Positions 55,613 to 63,529 of a DNA stretch of 64,000 bases are shown piece after piece. This stretch comes from Pseudomonas sp. SID14000 (lineage in GTDB: Bacteria > Pseudomonadota > Gammaproteobacteria > Pseudomonadales > Pseudomonadaceae). The stretch's first letter is position 1, and each line of letters starts with the position of its first letter. The notes under the pieces were generated by a model that saw only the letters and a list, made by a program, of their open reading frames with translations, searched no databases and was not told the origin of the DNA. The stretch spans positions 1-64,000 of the forward strand of contig NZ_NFZQ01000010.1 in the NCBI RefSeq assembly GCF_002165135.1, given 5' to 3'. The position numbers and the translations under genes are program-made.

Positions 55613-56134
55613 ATGAAAACCCGTCTAGCAGCTTCGCTGGCTGCTGCAGTGCTGGCCTTTGCCGGGGCGAATCTGGCCCAGGCCGCGCAGGTGACCGGCG
55701 CCGTTGGCGCCACTGGCCAAGGCGACATGACCTACCGTATTGGCCTGTCGTTCGACTGGGACAAGAAATGGCTGGAAAGCAGCACTGGTCATCTGACCGG
55801 ATACTGGGATGCGGCCTACACCTATTGGGAAGGCGGTGAGGCCAGTGGCGCGCACTCGCTGTCGTTCAGCCCGGTGTTCACTTACGAATTCAGTGGTTTC
55901 ACCTATACCCCATACATCGAGGCCGGTATTGGTCTGGCGGCGTTTTCCAAGACCGACGTGGGCGACCAGCGCCTGGGTTCGGCGGTCAACTTCGAAGACC
56001 GCATCGGCTTTGGCCTGAAGTTGCCGGGGGAGCAGAAGGTGGGGATCCGCGCGATGCATTACTCCAACGCGGGGCTCAAGCAGCCTAACGACGGCATCGA
56101 ATCGTACTCGCTGTTCTACAGCAAAGGGTTCTGA
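55613..56134 (+). CDS. pagL: Lipid A 3-O-deacylase PagL
   Basis: A 173-residue outer-membrane beta-barrel enzyme that removes the 3-position acyl chain of lipid A. After a signal peptide ending in AQAAQ, eight-strand barrel segments follow. The active-site motif is HYSNAGL with His149 and Ser151, as known for Pseudomonas aeruginosa PagL, and the C-terminus ends in SLFYSKGF with a terminal Phe. The ribosome binding site AGGAG supports ATG 55613. The enzyme alters immune stimulation and membrane stability. Confidence 0.9.
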   Translation: MKTRLAASLAAAVLAFAGANLAQAAQVTGAVGATGQGDMTYRIGLSFDWDKKWLESSTGHLTGYWDAAYTYWEGGEASGAHSLSFSPVFTYEFSGFTYTPYIEAGIGLAAFSKTDVGDQRLGSAVNFEDRIGFGLKLPGEQKVGIRAMHYSNAGLKQPNDGIESYSLFYSKGF

Positions 56135-56159
56135 CCCAAGGTCAGGCCAGGTGCGTTAC

Positions 56160-56250
56160 CTGTAGGAGCAGCCTTGCGCTGCGAAGAGGCCCGTATGAAA
56201 AAAATGTTCTGGCATATGGGCCTCTTCGCAGCACAAGGCTGCTCCTACAG
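56160..56250. repeat. REP-like palindrome pair (aggagcagcc type)
   Basis: Arms ctgtaggagcagccttgcgc and gcacaaggctgctcctacag form an inverted pair between the convergent pagL and TonB receptor genes. Confidence 0.8.
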
Positions 56251-56285
56251 GGTATCGAGGCAGCTTCAAGAATGGCGGCAGACCA

Positions 56286-58418
56286 TTAGAACGTATATGA
56301 AATTCCAGCCTGCACCGTCCGCGGCGCACCCGGGTAGACGTAGTTGTTGAACGCGCCCTCGTCATAGCCCTTGTTGAACACGTTCTTCACGTCCAGGTTC
56401 AACCGCACGTGTTCGTTGACCTTGTAGAAGCTCAGCAGGTCCACCACGCTGTAACGCTCCATGGTGTAGGTCGTGGCTGCCGTCTGGCCGGCGCGATCAT
56501 CCACGTACTTCACCCCAACCCCTAACCCCAGCCCCTTGGCCAGGCCATCCTGGAACTCGTAGGTGTTCAGCAGGCTGAAGCTGTTGCGCGGGATGTTGGC
56601 CAGGCGCGTGCCCTTGGGCAGGGTCGTATCCTGGGTCACTTCGGCGTCCACGTAGGCATAACCACCAATCACGCGCCACTCCGGTGTCAGGTTGCCGGCG
56701 ATGTTGATGTCCAGGCCACGGCTGCGCACCTCGCCGGCGGCAATTTTGTAGGTGTTGGTGGTGTCGTTCGGGTCGTTGGCCAGTACGTTTTCCTTGACGA
56801 TGTGGTAGATCGCGGCATCGATGCTCAGCTGACGGTCGAGCGCCTCCCATTTCACGCCCAGCTCGTAGGACTTGCCTTTTTCCGGGTTGAAACCACCGCT
56901 GCTGCTGCCGGCAGGCGTGCCAGTGTTGGGTTTGAACGAACGGGCGGTGTTGGCGTAGACCGCTACGGTATCCGTCAGATCGTAGATCAGGCCGAAGCGC
57001 GGAGTGACGCCGTTCTCGGCCTTGTTGAAGTCGCGGTTCGCCGGCAGCTTGTCGTCGTAATCATGTTCGAAGCGCTCGAAGCGAACCCCGGCGAGGGCTT
57101 TCAGCCGCTCGGTGAGGGCCACCTGGTCCTGGATGAATGCAGCCCAGGTCTTGAGGTTTTCCTTGTCGTGGGTGGTGATGCGGGTCAGGGCTGGGCGTGG
57201 TTGGCCAAGTACCGGGTTGTAGATGTCGATTGGGTAGGAGGCCGTGGATCGTCGAATGATAGAGCTGTAGTCGTAGTCTTCGTACTCGATGCCAGTCAGC
57301 AGGGTGTGGCTGAACGCTCCTGTATCGAAATGCCCGGTCAGGTTCAGTTGCCAATCGCGATCGGTCCACTCCAGCTTGCGATAGTTGAAGTTTCGCTGCA
57401 GCGTGCGGCCGTCTGCGGGTGCGCCATTGGCTTCGACAGCATTACCCTTGAGCGAGCCATCCAAAAACTGGAACCCGCCACCCAGCGTCCAGTTATCGTT
57501 GAGCAGGTGTTCGAAACGCACCTGAGCCATGTTGTTGTCGTTGTGCAGAAGGTTGTCGCTGCCTTTTTCCCAGATATAGGTGTCGCGCGAGGCGCTGCCA
57601 GTTTGGGTGGCGTAGCGCGTCAGACCACGGTCCAGCGGGTGGTTGTTGCGCATGAAATCGCCCTCGAAGACGATCTTGGTACTGTCGTTGACCTGCCAGC
57701 TGAGCACCGGCGCCACGTCATAGCGCTCGCTTTCCACATCGTCACGGAAGCTTTCGCCGCCTTCGCCCAGCAGGTTCAGGCGGTAGGCCAGCGAGCCGTC
57801 CTGGTTCAGCGGCCCGGTAGCGTCCAGGGTCGCGCGGTGCATGCCTTGGTCATCGAACTGGCTACCCAGGGTGACCTTGGACTCTGGCAGCGGCTGCTTG
57901 CTGACCACGTTGAAGGTGCCGCCGGGGTCGCCACGGCCGTACAGACTGCTGGCTGGGCCACGGATCACTTCCAGGCGCTCGACGGTGTTGGCGTCGGGGG
58001 CGTTGGGGTATCCGCGGTTGATAGGGAAGCCGTTGCGGTAGAACTCGCCGGTGGTGAAGCCACGCACGGTGAATGTGGTCAGGCCCTGGCCGCCGAAGTT
58101 GTTGGCGCGGCCGACACCGCCGGCGTAGTCCAGGCCGTCCTGCAGGCGCGTGGCGCCGGTATCTTCCAGTACATCCTTGGGTACCACGCTGACCGATTGC
58201 GGGGTTTCGTGCAGGGCGGTATCGGTGCGGGTGGCGCTGGCCGAGCGGGTCGCCTTGTAGCCCGCGACCGGGCCATCGGCACGTTCGCTATCGGCGCTGC
58301 TGGTAATGTTCAGGGCCTGGAGTTCGATCTGGGCAGGTTCGCTGAGCGGTTCAGGCTCGGCAAATGCCAGCGGGGAAACAGCATGAAGCACAAAAAGCGA
58401 AACGAACGTGCGACGCAT
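56286..58418 (-). CDS. TonB-dependent siderophore receptor
   Basis: A 710-residue outer-membrane receptor. The signal peptide (MRRTFVSLFVLHAVSPLAFA) is followed directly by the plug domain: TALHETPQSVSVVPKDVLE, FTVRGFTTGEFYRNGFPIN and VERLEVIRGPASSLYGRGD. A 22-strand barrel ends with GAPRTVQAGISYTF, a terminal Phe. No N-terminal signalling (STN) extension is present, so it is a simple transporter, probably for a ferric siderophore of the ferrichrome group. Start 58418 gives a proper signal peptide; the in-frame 58463 start adds a non-signal stretch. Confidence 0.9.
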   Translation of the reverse strand: MRRTFVSLFVLHAVSPLAFAEPEPLSEPAQIELQALNITSSADSERADGPVAGYKATRSASATRTDTALHETPQSVSVVPKDVLEDTGATRLQDGLDYAGGVGRANNFGGQGLTTFTVRGFTTGEFYRNGFPINRGYPNAPDANTVERLEVIRGPASSLYGRGDPGGTFNVVSKQPLPESKVTLGSQFDDQGMHRATLDATGPLNQDGSLAYRLNLLGEGGESFRDDVESERYDVAPVLSWQVNDSTKIVFEGDFMRNNHPLDRGLTRYATQTGSASRDTYIWEKGSDNLLHNDNNMAQVRFEHLLNDNWTLGGGFQFLDGSLKGNAVEANGAPADGRTLQRNFNYRKLEWTDRDWQLNLTGHFDTGAFSHTLLTGIEYEDYDYSSIIRRSTASYPIDIYNPVLGQPRPALTRITTHDKENLKTWAAFIQDQVALTERLKALAGVRFERFEHDYDDKLPANRDFNKAENGVTPRFGLIYDLTDTVAVYANTARSFKPNTGTPAGSSSGGFNPEKGKSYELGVKWEALDRQLSIDAAIYHIVKENVLANDPNDTTNTYKIAAGEVRSRGLDINIAGNLTPEWRVIGGYAYVDAEVTQDTTLPKGTRLANIPRNSFSLLNTYEFQDGLAKGLGLGVGVKYVDDRAGQTAATTYTMERYSVVDLLSFYKVNEHVRLNLDVKNVFNKGYDEGAFNNYVYPGAPRTVQAGISYTF

Positions 58419-58481
58419 CGACGGGACGATCCTGGAGAAGGCGCTGAGGGGTAGGGTGGGCAAGCGCCAAGAAACTACTAC

Positions 58482-58504
58482 GAATCATTATCAAATTCAT
58501 TATT
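58482..58504 (-). promoter_or_regulatory. Fur box candidate
   Basis: On the coding strand the sequence reads ATAATGAATTTGATAATG followed by ATTCG, containing repeats of the (G)ATAAT hexamer used by Fur. It lies 64-86 bases before the TonB receptor start, a usual distance, which would repress the receptor when iron is sufficient. Confidence 0.55.
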
Positions 58505-58548
58505 TTTAAGTGGCACTGGTGTGCCAGGTACCAAAAGGTGAAATCCGT

Positions 58549-58649
58549 ACCGCCGTCTTTGCGGGTAAACCCCCTCCCACAGGGGTTCCACTAGGCCTGA
58601 GGGCAGTGGGGTACCTGTGGGAGCGGGATTACCCGCGAAGAGGCCGGTC
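58549..58649. repeat. REP palindrome pair
   Basis: Arms ctttgcgggtaaacccc and gggattacccgcgaagagg form a slightly imperfect REP pair between the Fur-like box and the universal stress protein gene end. Confidence 0.8.
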
Positions 58650-58664
58650 CAGGTTGCCCAGCCT

Positions 58665-59555
58665 TCAGCGGACCGCCTTGATCGCCAGCACATTGCACAG
58701 CGGATGCTCCAGCACATGCGCCGTGGTCCCGCCGAGGAACGTCTGCATGGCGTCATGTCGGTGGCTGCCCATCACGATCACGTCCACTCGGTTGTGGCCG
58801 ACGAACTGGGCAATCGCCTTGATCGCTGCACCTTCCAGGAAGTGCCTGCGCTCCAGCGGGATCTGGTGGTGGTCGCCCAAGCGGTTGAACGCCGCACGTT
58901 GCGAGGTTCGCACGCTGACATCGAAGCCGGGCATGGTCACCGTACCGGCGCCGAAGTCGGCTATGTGGGTCTTGGCCGCATCGCACACATGCAGTAGGTG
59001 CAGCTCGGCGTTGCACTGCAGGGCCAGGGCATGGGCGCAGTGGATCACCTGCTCATCCAGATGCTCGCCAGCGCCATGGCTGTTCAGGTCCACTGCGGCG
59101 GCTATCTGCCGGGGCAGGGGCAGGCGGATATCGCTGACCAGGTGCACGGCGACCGGGCTGTCCTTGAGCAGTTGCCAATCCAGTGGCGTTACCAGCAGGC
59201 GCTTGAGCACCGGTTCATGCTGCACGTCCTTGATCAGCAGGTCGCAACCCAGCTGTTCGACTCGCTCCAGCACGCTGGCCAGCGGGTCGCGGGTCAGCAG
59301 CAGCTCGGTAGACACATCCAGGCCGGCGTTGGCCAGTTGTTCGGCTTCATCTGCCAGCCATTGGCGGTTGTCGCTGAGTAATCGCTCACGCTCGCGGCTA
59401 TCGCTCATCAAGCCGAAGGTGTCGACATCGTCGACGAACACGTTGATATCCAGCAAGGCACCGCTGGATTCCGCCAACGCCGCAGCGCGTTGCAGCGCCG
59501 GCGTGTGGCGCATCTGCGGGCCGAGCATGACGAACAGACGCTTGAACTGGCTCAT
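58665..59555 (-). CDS. Tandem universal stress protein (UspE-like)
   Basis: A 296-residue protein with two Usp domains in tandem (about 1-150 and 155-296), as in UspE. It begins MSQFKRLFVMLGPQMRHTP. The second domain ends with the nucleotide-binding pattern IVMGSHRHDAMQTFLGGTT then VLEHPLCNVLAIK, an ATP-binding G-2x-G-9x-G-like loop. Such proteins support survival in stress or stationary phase. It stands alone, upstream and divergent of a phosphatase gene. Confidence 0.86.
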   Translation of the reverse strand: MSQFKRLFVMLGPQMRHTPALQRAAALAESSGALLDINVFVDDVDTFGLMSDSRERERLLSDNRQWLADEAEQLANAGLDVSTELLLTRDPLASVLERVEQLGCDLLIKDVQHEPVLKRLLVTPLDWQLLKDSPVAVHLVSDIRLPLPRQIAAAVDLNSHGAGEHLDEQVIHCAHALALQCNAELHLLHVCDAAKTHIADFGAGTVTMPGFDVSVRTSQRAAFNRLGDHHQIPLERRHFLEGAAIKAIAQFVGHNRVDVIVMGSHRHDAMQTFLGGTTAHVLEHPLCNVLAIKAVR

Positions 59556-59680
59556 CTCACACCTCCACGTGTGGCAGCCCCCCGATGATCTGGTCTTGTT
59601 CAGTCTAGACCGCGCCGGGCTGCATGAGCACCTGACGTCGGGTATGATGCGGGCCCCATCATTTTCACGAGGCCCGCCCC

Positions 59681-60472
59681 ATGTCCCTGAGCGCTGAACA
59701 GATCGGCGAATTCCGTGCCTTCGCCGAGCAGCTGGCCGATGCTGCTGCTGTGGCGATCAAGCCATACTTTCGCGCCAGCCTGGACGTCGAGGACAAGGGG
59801 GGGCGGCTGTACGACCCGGTGACGGTGGCCGACAAGGCCGCAGAGGACGCCATGCGCGAGCTGATCCAGGCACGCTATCCCGAGCATGGCATCCTCGGCG
59901 AAGAAGCCGGCATTGCAGTGGGCAGCAGCCCGCTGACCTGGGTGCTCGACCCGATCGACGGCACACGTGCCTTCATCACTGGCCTGCCGCTGTGGGGCAC
60001 ATTGATTGCCTTGAATGACGGCACGCGCCCGGTAGTCGGAGTGATGAACCAGCCGTTCACCGGCGAGCGCTTTGTCGGCACCCCGGAAGGCGCCTGGCGC
60101 GCCGGCACGCCGTTGAAGACCCGCGCCTGCGCCGACCTGGCTTCGGCCACGCTGATGTGCACCACACCGGACATGTTCGATACCGCCACGCGCAAGACTG
60201 CCTTCGAGGCCGTTGCCGGCAAGGCGCGGCTGATGCGTTACGGTGGCGACTGCTATGCCTACTGCATGCTGGCTTCCGGTTTTGTCGACGTGATCGTCGA
60301 AGCGAGCCTGCAGCCGTATGATGTGCAGGCGTTGATGCCGATCATTGAGGGGGCAGGCGGTGTGATCACGGCGTGGGATGGCAGCAGCGCGCAAAATGGC
60401 GGGTGTGTGGTGGCCTGTGGTGATCCGGCGCTGCATGCGCAGGTGGTGGAGATGTTGCGGCACGCCATGTAA
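59681..60472 (+). CDS. hisN: Inositol monophosphatase-family histidinol-phosphatase (HisN-like)
   Basis: A 263-residue magnesium-dependent phosphatase. The metal ligands are in ILGEEAG and VLDPIDGTRAFITGLPLWG, and the closing motif is EASLQPYDVQALMPIIEGAGG, here with YDVQAL in place of WD. The sequence style (LYDPVTVADKAAEDAMREL) fits the HisN-type histidinol-phosphate phosphatases rather than SuhB. It would make histidinol from its phosphate in histidine synthesis. It is monocistronic and divergent from the stress protein gene. Confidence 0.82.
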   Translation: MSLSAEQIGEFRAFAEQLADAAAVAIKPYFRASLDVEDKGGRLYDPVTVADKAAEDAMRELIQARYPEHGILGEEAGIAVGSSPLTWVLDPIDGTRAFITGLPLWGTLIALNDGTRPVVGVMNQPFTGERFVGTPEGAWRAGTPLKTRACADLASATLMCTTPDMFDTATRKTAFEAVAGKARLMRYGGDCYAYCMLASGFVDVIVEASLQPYDVQALMPIIEGAGGVITAWDGSSAQNGGCVVACGDPALHAQVVEMLRHAM

Positions 60473-60484
60473 GTAATGGGTCGC

Positions 60485-60595
60485 CTGTACTGGCCTCTTC
60501 GCGGGTAAACCCGCTCCCACAGGTACTGCACAGTTTTCAGGATTTGTGGTGATCTTGTGGGAGCGGGTTTACCCGCGAAGAGGCCGGTACAGGCT
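60485..60595. repeat. REP palindrome pair
   Basis: Arms ctgtactggcctcttcgcgg and gcgggtttacccgcgaagag form a typical REP pair between the phosphatase gene and a lipoprotein gene. Confidence 0.85.
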
Positions 60596-60697
60596 TACTA
60601 TCTTCCCAGTCACCGCACTTTTTCCAATTTCCGGGCTCTATGCTTGGCCAGGCCGCTCTGATCCCCGGTGCGGCCGCCGAATATTTGCCCGGTGCCG

Positions 60698-61429
60698 ATG
60701 GTTGCAAGCAAGCCAAAATTTTTCCCCCGCCTGCTATTGGCAGGCACCCTCACATGCCTGTGTGCCTGCTCCCAGCAGCAGGGGCGCGACATGCTCAACC
60801 AGTTCGGCAACGGCAAGCCCGGCGAGCTGTTCCAGACCAGTGTCGACCGCCTGGCCACGCTGTCGATGCGCGACAACCTGCAAAGCCTGTATCTGCTGAT
60901 GAACAAGTTGTACCTGCGCAACCCCAACCAGTGGAAGATGTCTGGGTACGTGGACGCTGCCACTGCCGAGCGGCAGATCCGCATGGCCATCGAACAGCGC
61001 CAACCGCTGGCGCAACTGGGCGACCGCCGCGACCTTGCAGCCTTGAGCTATGCCTTGAGCACCGAGTTTCGCGGTGACCGGGTCGGCGCCTTCATCTACG
61101 CCATCGGCAGCATGCTGATCACCGCGCACGGCGGGCGTACCGAGTTCTACATGACCGATACCATCGATCCGCTGTTCGTCAACAACGCAGCCCGCAATAT
61201 CGAGAAGGCCACCTGGATGTTGAGTCAACGACAGGATGCCAATGGCGTGCTGCTATTGTTCTCCAACGAAATCTCGGAAGAGGGCAGCAACCTGAGTTTT
61301 GCCGTGGAGTTCGGCAAGATCGTGGCACGGCTGGACTTGCTGGCGGAGTTGCTGGATGAGCGATACAGACGGATTGGCTTGAATTATGCGCAAAGCCTGC
61401 TGTTGATGAACTTCCTGCCGGTGCAGTGA
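60698..61429 (+). CDS. Conserved hypothetical lipoprotein
   Basis: A 243-residue protein. The start region MVASKPKFFPRLLLAGTLT ends in a lipobox with CACSQQQ, so it is probably a lipoprotein. The mature part has GRDMLNQFGNGKPGELFQT, VDAATAERQIRMAIEQRQP and DTIDPLFVNNAARNIEKA. I do not recognise a family. ATG 60698 is preferred because it gives a signal peptide; the ribosome binding site is weak and other in-frame starts lie upstream. It is encoded immediately before the benzoate regulator gene, with a 258-base gap. Confidence 0.72.
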   Translation: MVASKPKFFPRLLLAGTLTCLCACSQQQGRDMLNQFGNGKPGELFQTSVDRLATLSMRDNLQSLYLLMNKLYLRNPNQWKMSGYVDAATAERQIRMAIEQRQPLAQLGDRRDLAALSYALSTEFRGDRVGAFIYAIGSMLITAHGGRTEFYMTDTIDPLFVNNAARNIEKATWMLSQRQDANGVLLLFSNEISEEGSNLSFAVEFGKIVARLDLLAELLDERYRRIGLNYAQSLLLMNFLPVQ

Positions 61430-61456
61430 AGTGAGCGGTGCCGGGTTGCCTGAACC

Positions 61457-61471
61457 GTTCGATAAACGAAC
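61457..61471. promoter_or_regulatory. PcaR-like operator (IclR-type palindrome)
   Basis: GTTCGATAAACGAAC is a perfect 5-base dyad (GTTCG, CGAAC) and agrees at 13 of 15 positions with the P. putida PcaR site GTTCGATAATCGCAC as I recall it. It lies 28 bases after the lipoprotein stop and about 215 bases before the benR start. Confidence 0.45.
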
Positions 61472-61659
61472 ACTGACCTGTCCTTACTGTTCGCTATCCG
61501 CCCATCCATTCCCAAGGTCGCATTGCCCAACCCCCGCCTTTTTGCTTAAGTGTGCCCATCCACCGGTTGTCGCCTGCCCCCGCGACCCGCAGCCGGCTCG
61601 ATAGAATGACCGTGACGACCGCAACCACAGCCCACTGGGCCGTAGGACGCGGCGACCAG

Positions 61660-61668
61660 AACAATAAC
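61660..61668 (+). promoter_or_regulatory. Crc/Hfq-type CA motif before benR
   Basis: AACAATAAC matches AAnAAnAA about 20 bases upstream of the benR start codon. benR mRNA is a published target of Crc in P. putida, so this is the expected binding site. Confidence 0.7.
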
Positions 61669-61687
61669 GATACCGAGTGCCTTGCCT

Positions 61688-62644
61688 ATGGAAAGCCGCC
61701 TGTTGAGCGAGCGCAGTAGCGTGTTTCATCACGCCGACCCTTATGCTGTGTCTGATTATGTCAACCAGCATGTAGGCCAGCATTGCATCGGTCTGTCGCG
61801 TACCACCCATCCCCAGGCCAGCCTCAGCCACCGCAAGTTCGCCGAACTCGACCTGTGCCGGATCAGCTATGGCGGCAGCGTGCGGGTTACTTCGCCGGCG
61901 CTGGAAACCATTTATCACCTGCAGGTATTGCTCAACGGCAATTGCCTGTGGCGTGGGCACAAGCGAGAGCATCATCTGGTTCCAGGCGAGCTGTTGCTGA
62001 TCAACCCCGACGACCCGGTTGACCTGACCTATTCGGAAGACTGCGAGAAATTCATCCTCAAGGTGCCGACCCGGTTGCTGGATTCGATCTGCGATGAACA
62101 GCGCTGGCAGCGACCCGATGGCGGCGTACGGTTCTTGCGCAACCATTATCGGCTGGAGGAACTGGACGGGTTCGTCAACTTGTTGGCCATGGTCTGCCAC
62201 GAGGCGGAGGTAAACGACTCGTTGCCAAGGGTACAGGGCCATTACAGCCAGATCGTAGCCAGCAAATTGCTGACCCTGATGAGTACCAATGTCCGTCGCG
62301 AAAGCCTGAGCGCCCCTCAAGCAGGCCTTGAGCGAATTCTCGATTACATCGAGCACAATCTAAAGCTGGAGTTGTCGGCTGAGATACTGGCAGAACAGGC
62401 CTGCATGAGTTTGCGATCACTGTATGCGTTGTTCGACCAGCATCTGGGCACCACACCCAAACATTACGTGCGCCAGCGCAAGCTGGAGAGGGTGCATGCA
62501 TGCCTGAGCGACCCGACCTGTGGTGTGCGCAGTGTGACGGAGCTGGCCCTGGATTACGGTTTCCTACACTTGGGACGGTTTTCCGAGGTGTATCGGCAGC
62601 AGTTTGGTGAGTTGCCGTCGCAGACGTTCAAGCGGCGGGGATGA
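61688..62644 (+). CDS. benR: BenR, activator of benzoate degradation genes
   Basis: A 318-residue AraC/XylS-family activator, the length known for P. putida BenR. The N-terminal benzoate-sensing part opens MESRLLSERSSVFHHADPY. The C-terminal DNA-binding region has LSAEILAEQACMSLRSLYA and VRSVTELALDYGFLHLGRF. With benzoate it activates the ben promoter upstream of benA, located beyond an orphan Rhs gene here. A CA motif and a PcaR-like box lie in the 258-base leader, which holds no other gene. Start ATG 61688 follows the XylS family pattern. Confidence 0.92.
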   Translation: MESRLLSERSSVFHHADPYAVSDYVNQHVGQHCIGLSRTTHPQASLSHRKFAELDLCRISYGGSVRVTSPALETIYHLQVLLNGNCLWRGHKREHHLVPGELLLINPDDPVDLTYSEDCEKFILKVPTRLLDSICDEQRWQRPDGGVRFLRNHYRLEELDGFVNLLAMVCHEAEVNDSLPRVQGHYSQIVASKLLTLMSTNVRRESLSAPQAGLERILDYIEHNLKLELSAEILAEQACMSLRSLYALFDQHLGTTPKHYVRQRKLERVHACLSDPTCGVRSVTELALDYGFLHLGRFSEVYRQQFGELPSQTFKRRG

Positions 62645-62738
62645 CATCCGCCCGCTTGGCCACCTGACATTTCTGCCAGTTGTTTGCATTTCATGCACAA
62701 CACACCATTTGCCTTATCTCGGGTAAAAGGTAGCAATC

Positions 62739-63446
62739 ATGTCGACTTCATTGCAGTACACCGTTTATGGGCATGATGGATGCAGTCAATACGCACCAGT
62801 GCTGCGCTTCAGCGGGCAGAGAAAAGCGCCGGTTGCAGGGCACTATTTGCTGGGGAATGGATACCGTGCGTTCAATCCGGTTTTGATGAGGTTCCTCAGC
62901 CCTGACAGCTGGAGCCCGATGGGCGCTGGAGGGTTGAATTGTTACGTCTACTGTGCTGGGGATCCCGTTAATAATACTGACCCGAGCGGTCACTTCAAGC
63001 TTCCCCGAGTGCGGTTGCCGAGCGTTCGCCCTAAGGCAGGGTTTCACATGCGAAATCCAGAATTCAAAGGGAAAACAACGACTTCTCCGGTAGTAAGCGA
63101 ACGTATCGTGGGAACGGTCAATGAGCTGGGCCGTGGTTATGGGAATCAGTTAAGCCACATAATGACATCGGCGGAATGGTCTGATCCTCAAATTCTACTG
63201 GTGGAAGGCACCACGCTGAAACTGATCAGCAATTATGGAGAAAACTTGAAACGGGAAGCGGGTTGGACAGTCAGCCAAGCTGCAGCACCTATCAGTTCGC
63301 AGAGTCGACTAAGCGAGGCGATCGGCGTGCTCGTTCCGCTCTACGAAAAGATGAAGCTCGCCAAAAATACTCCTAGTGCAATCAGCTGGCTACATGACCC
63401 CAAACGGCAAATTCCGAACGTGCGAGATCCCGGCAAAGCTGGATAG
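62739..63446 (+). CDS. Orphan Rhs core protein with unknown C-terminal tip
   Basis: A 235-residue protein with the conserved Rhs core at residues 28-85 (LLGNGYRAFNPVLMRFLSP, DSWSPMGAGGLNCYVYCAG, VNNTDPSGH) and a 150-residue tip with no motif I recognise (KPKAGFH-type start, ISNYGENLKREAGWTVSQA). The core normally ends a large toxin-bearing Rhs protein. Here it stands alone, with its own ribosome binding site (AAAAGG) and no signal peptide. It sits between benR and benA, where the two would otherwise be adjacent. Its stop codon overlaps the distal BenR half-site. No immunity gene is seen. Confidence 0.72.
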   Translation: MSTSLQYTVYGHDGCSQYAPVLRFSGQRKAPVAGHYLLGNGYRAFNPVLMRFLSPDSWSPMGAGGLNCYVYCAGDPVNNTDPSGHFKLPRVRLPSVRPKAGFHMRNPEFKGKTTTSPVVSERIVGTVNELGRGYGNQLSHIMTSAEWSDPQILLVEGTTLKLISNYGENLKREAGWTVSQAAAPISSQSRLSEAIGVLVPLYEKMKLAKNTPSAISWLHDPKRQIPNVRDPGKAG

Positions 63447-63466
63447 CACTCTGCACAATCCGGATA
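63431..63466 (+). promoter_or_regulatory. BenR/XylS-type direct repeats of the ben promoter
   Basis: The proximal copy at 63452-63466, TGCACAATCCGGATA, fully matches TGCA-N6-GGNTA. Exactly 21 bases upstream, 63441-63445 repeats GGATA but its TGCA half is lost (CGGC). The 21-base pitch equals that of XylS sites in the TOL Pm promoter. TAACCT at 63488-63493 would be the -10, again at the distance seen in Pm. The distal copy overlaps the Rhs stop codon. Confidence 0.65.
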
Positions 63467-63504
63467 GTCCCCCGCCAGCCGTCTCCCTAACCTGACCAGG
63501 TCTA

Positions 63505-63515
63505 AACAATAACAA
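63505..63515 (+). promoter_or_regulatory. Crc/Hfq-type CA motif before benA
   Basis: AACAATAACAA contains two overlapping AAnAAnAA patterns just before the AAGGGAG ribosome binding site and the ATG at 63530. Direct control of benA translation by Crc has been reported in P. putida. Confidence 0.65.
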
Positions 63516-63529
63516 GGGAGACCCTGGCC

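Noticed and set aside
56802-58454. 550-codon forward frame across the TonB receptor region
   Set aside because: The reverse strand encodes a complete TonB receptor with plug, barrel and terminal Phe. The forward frame has no family features.
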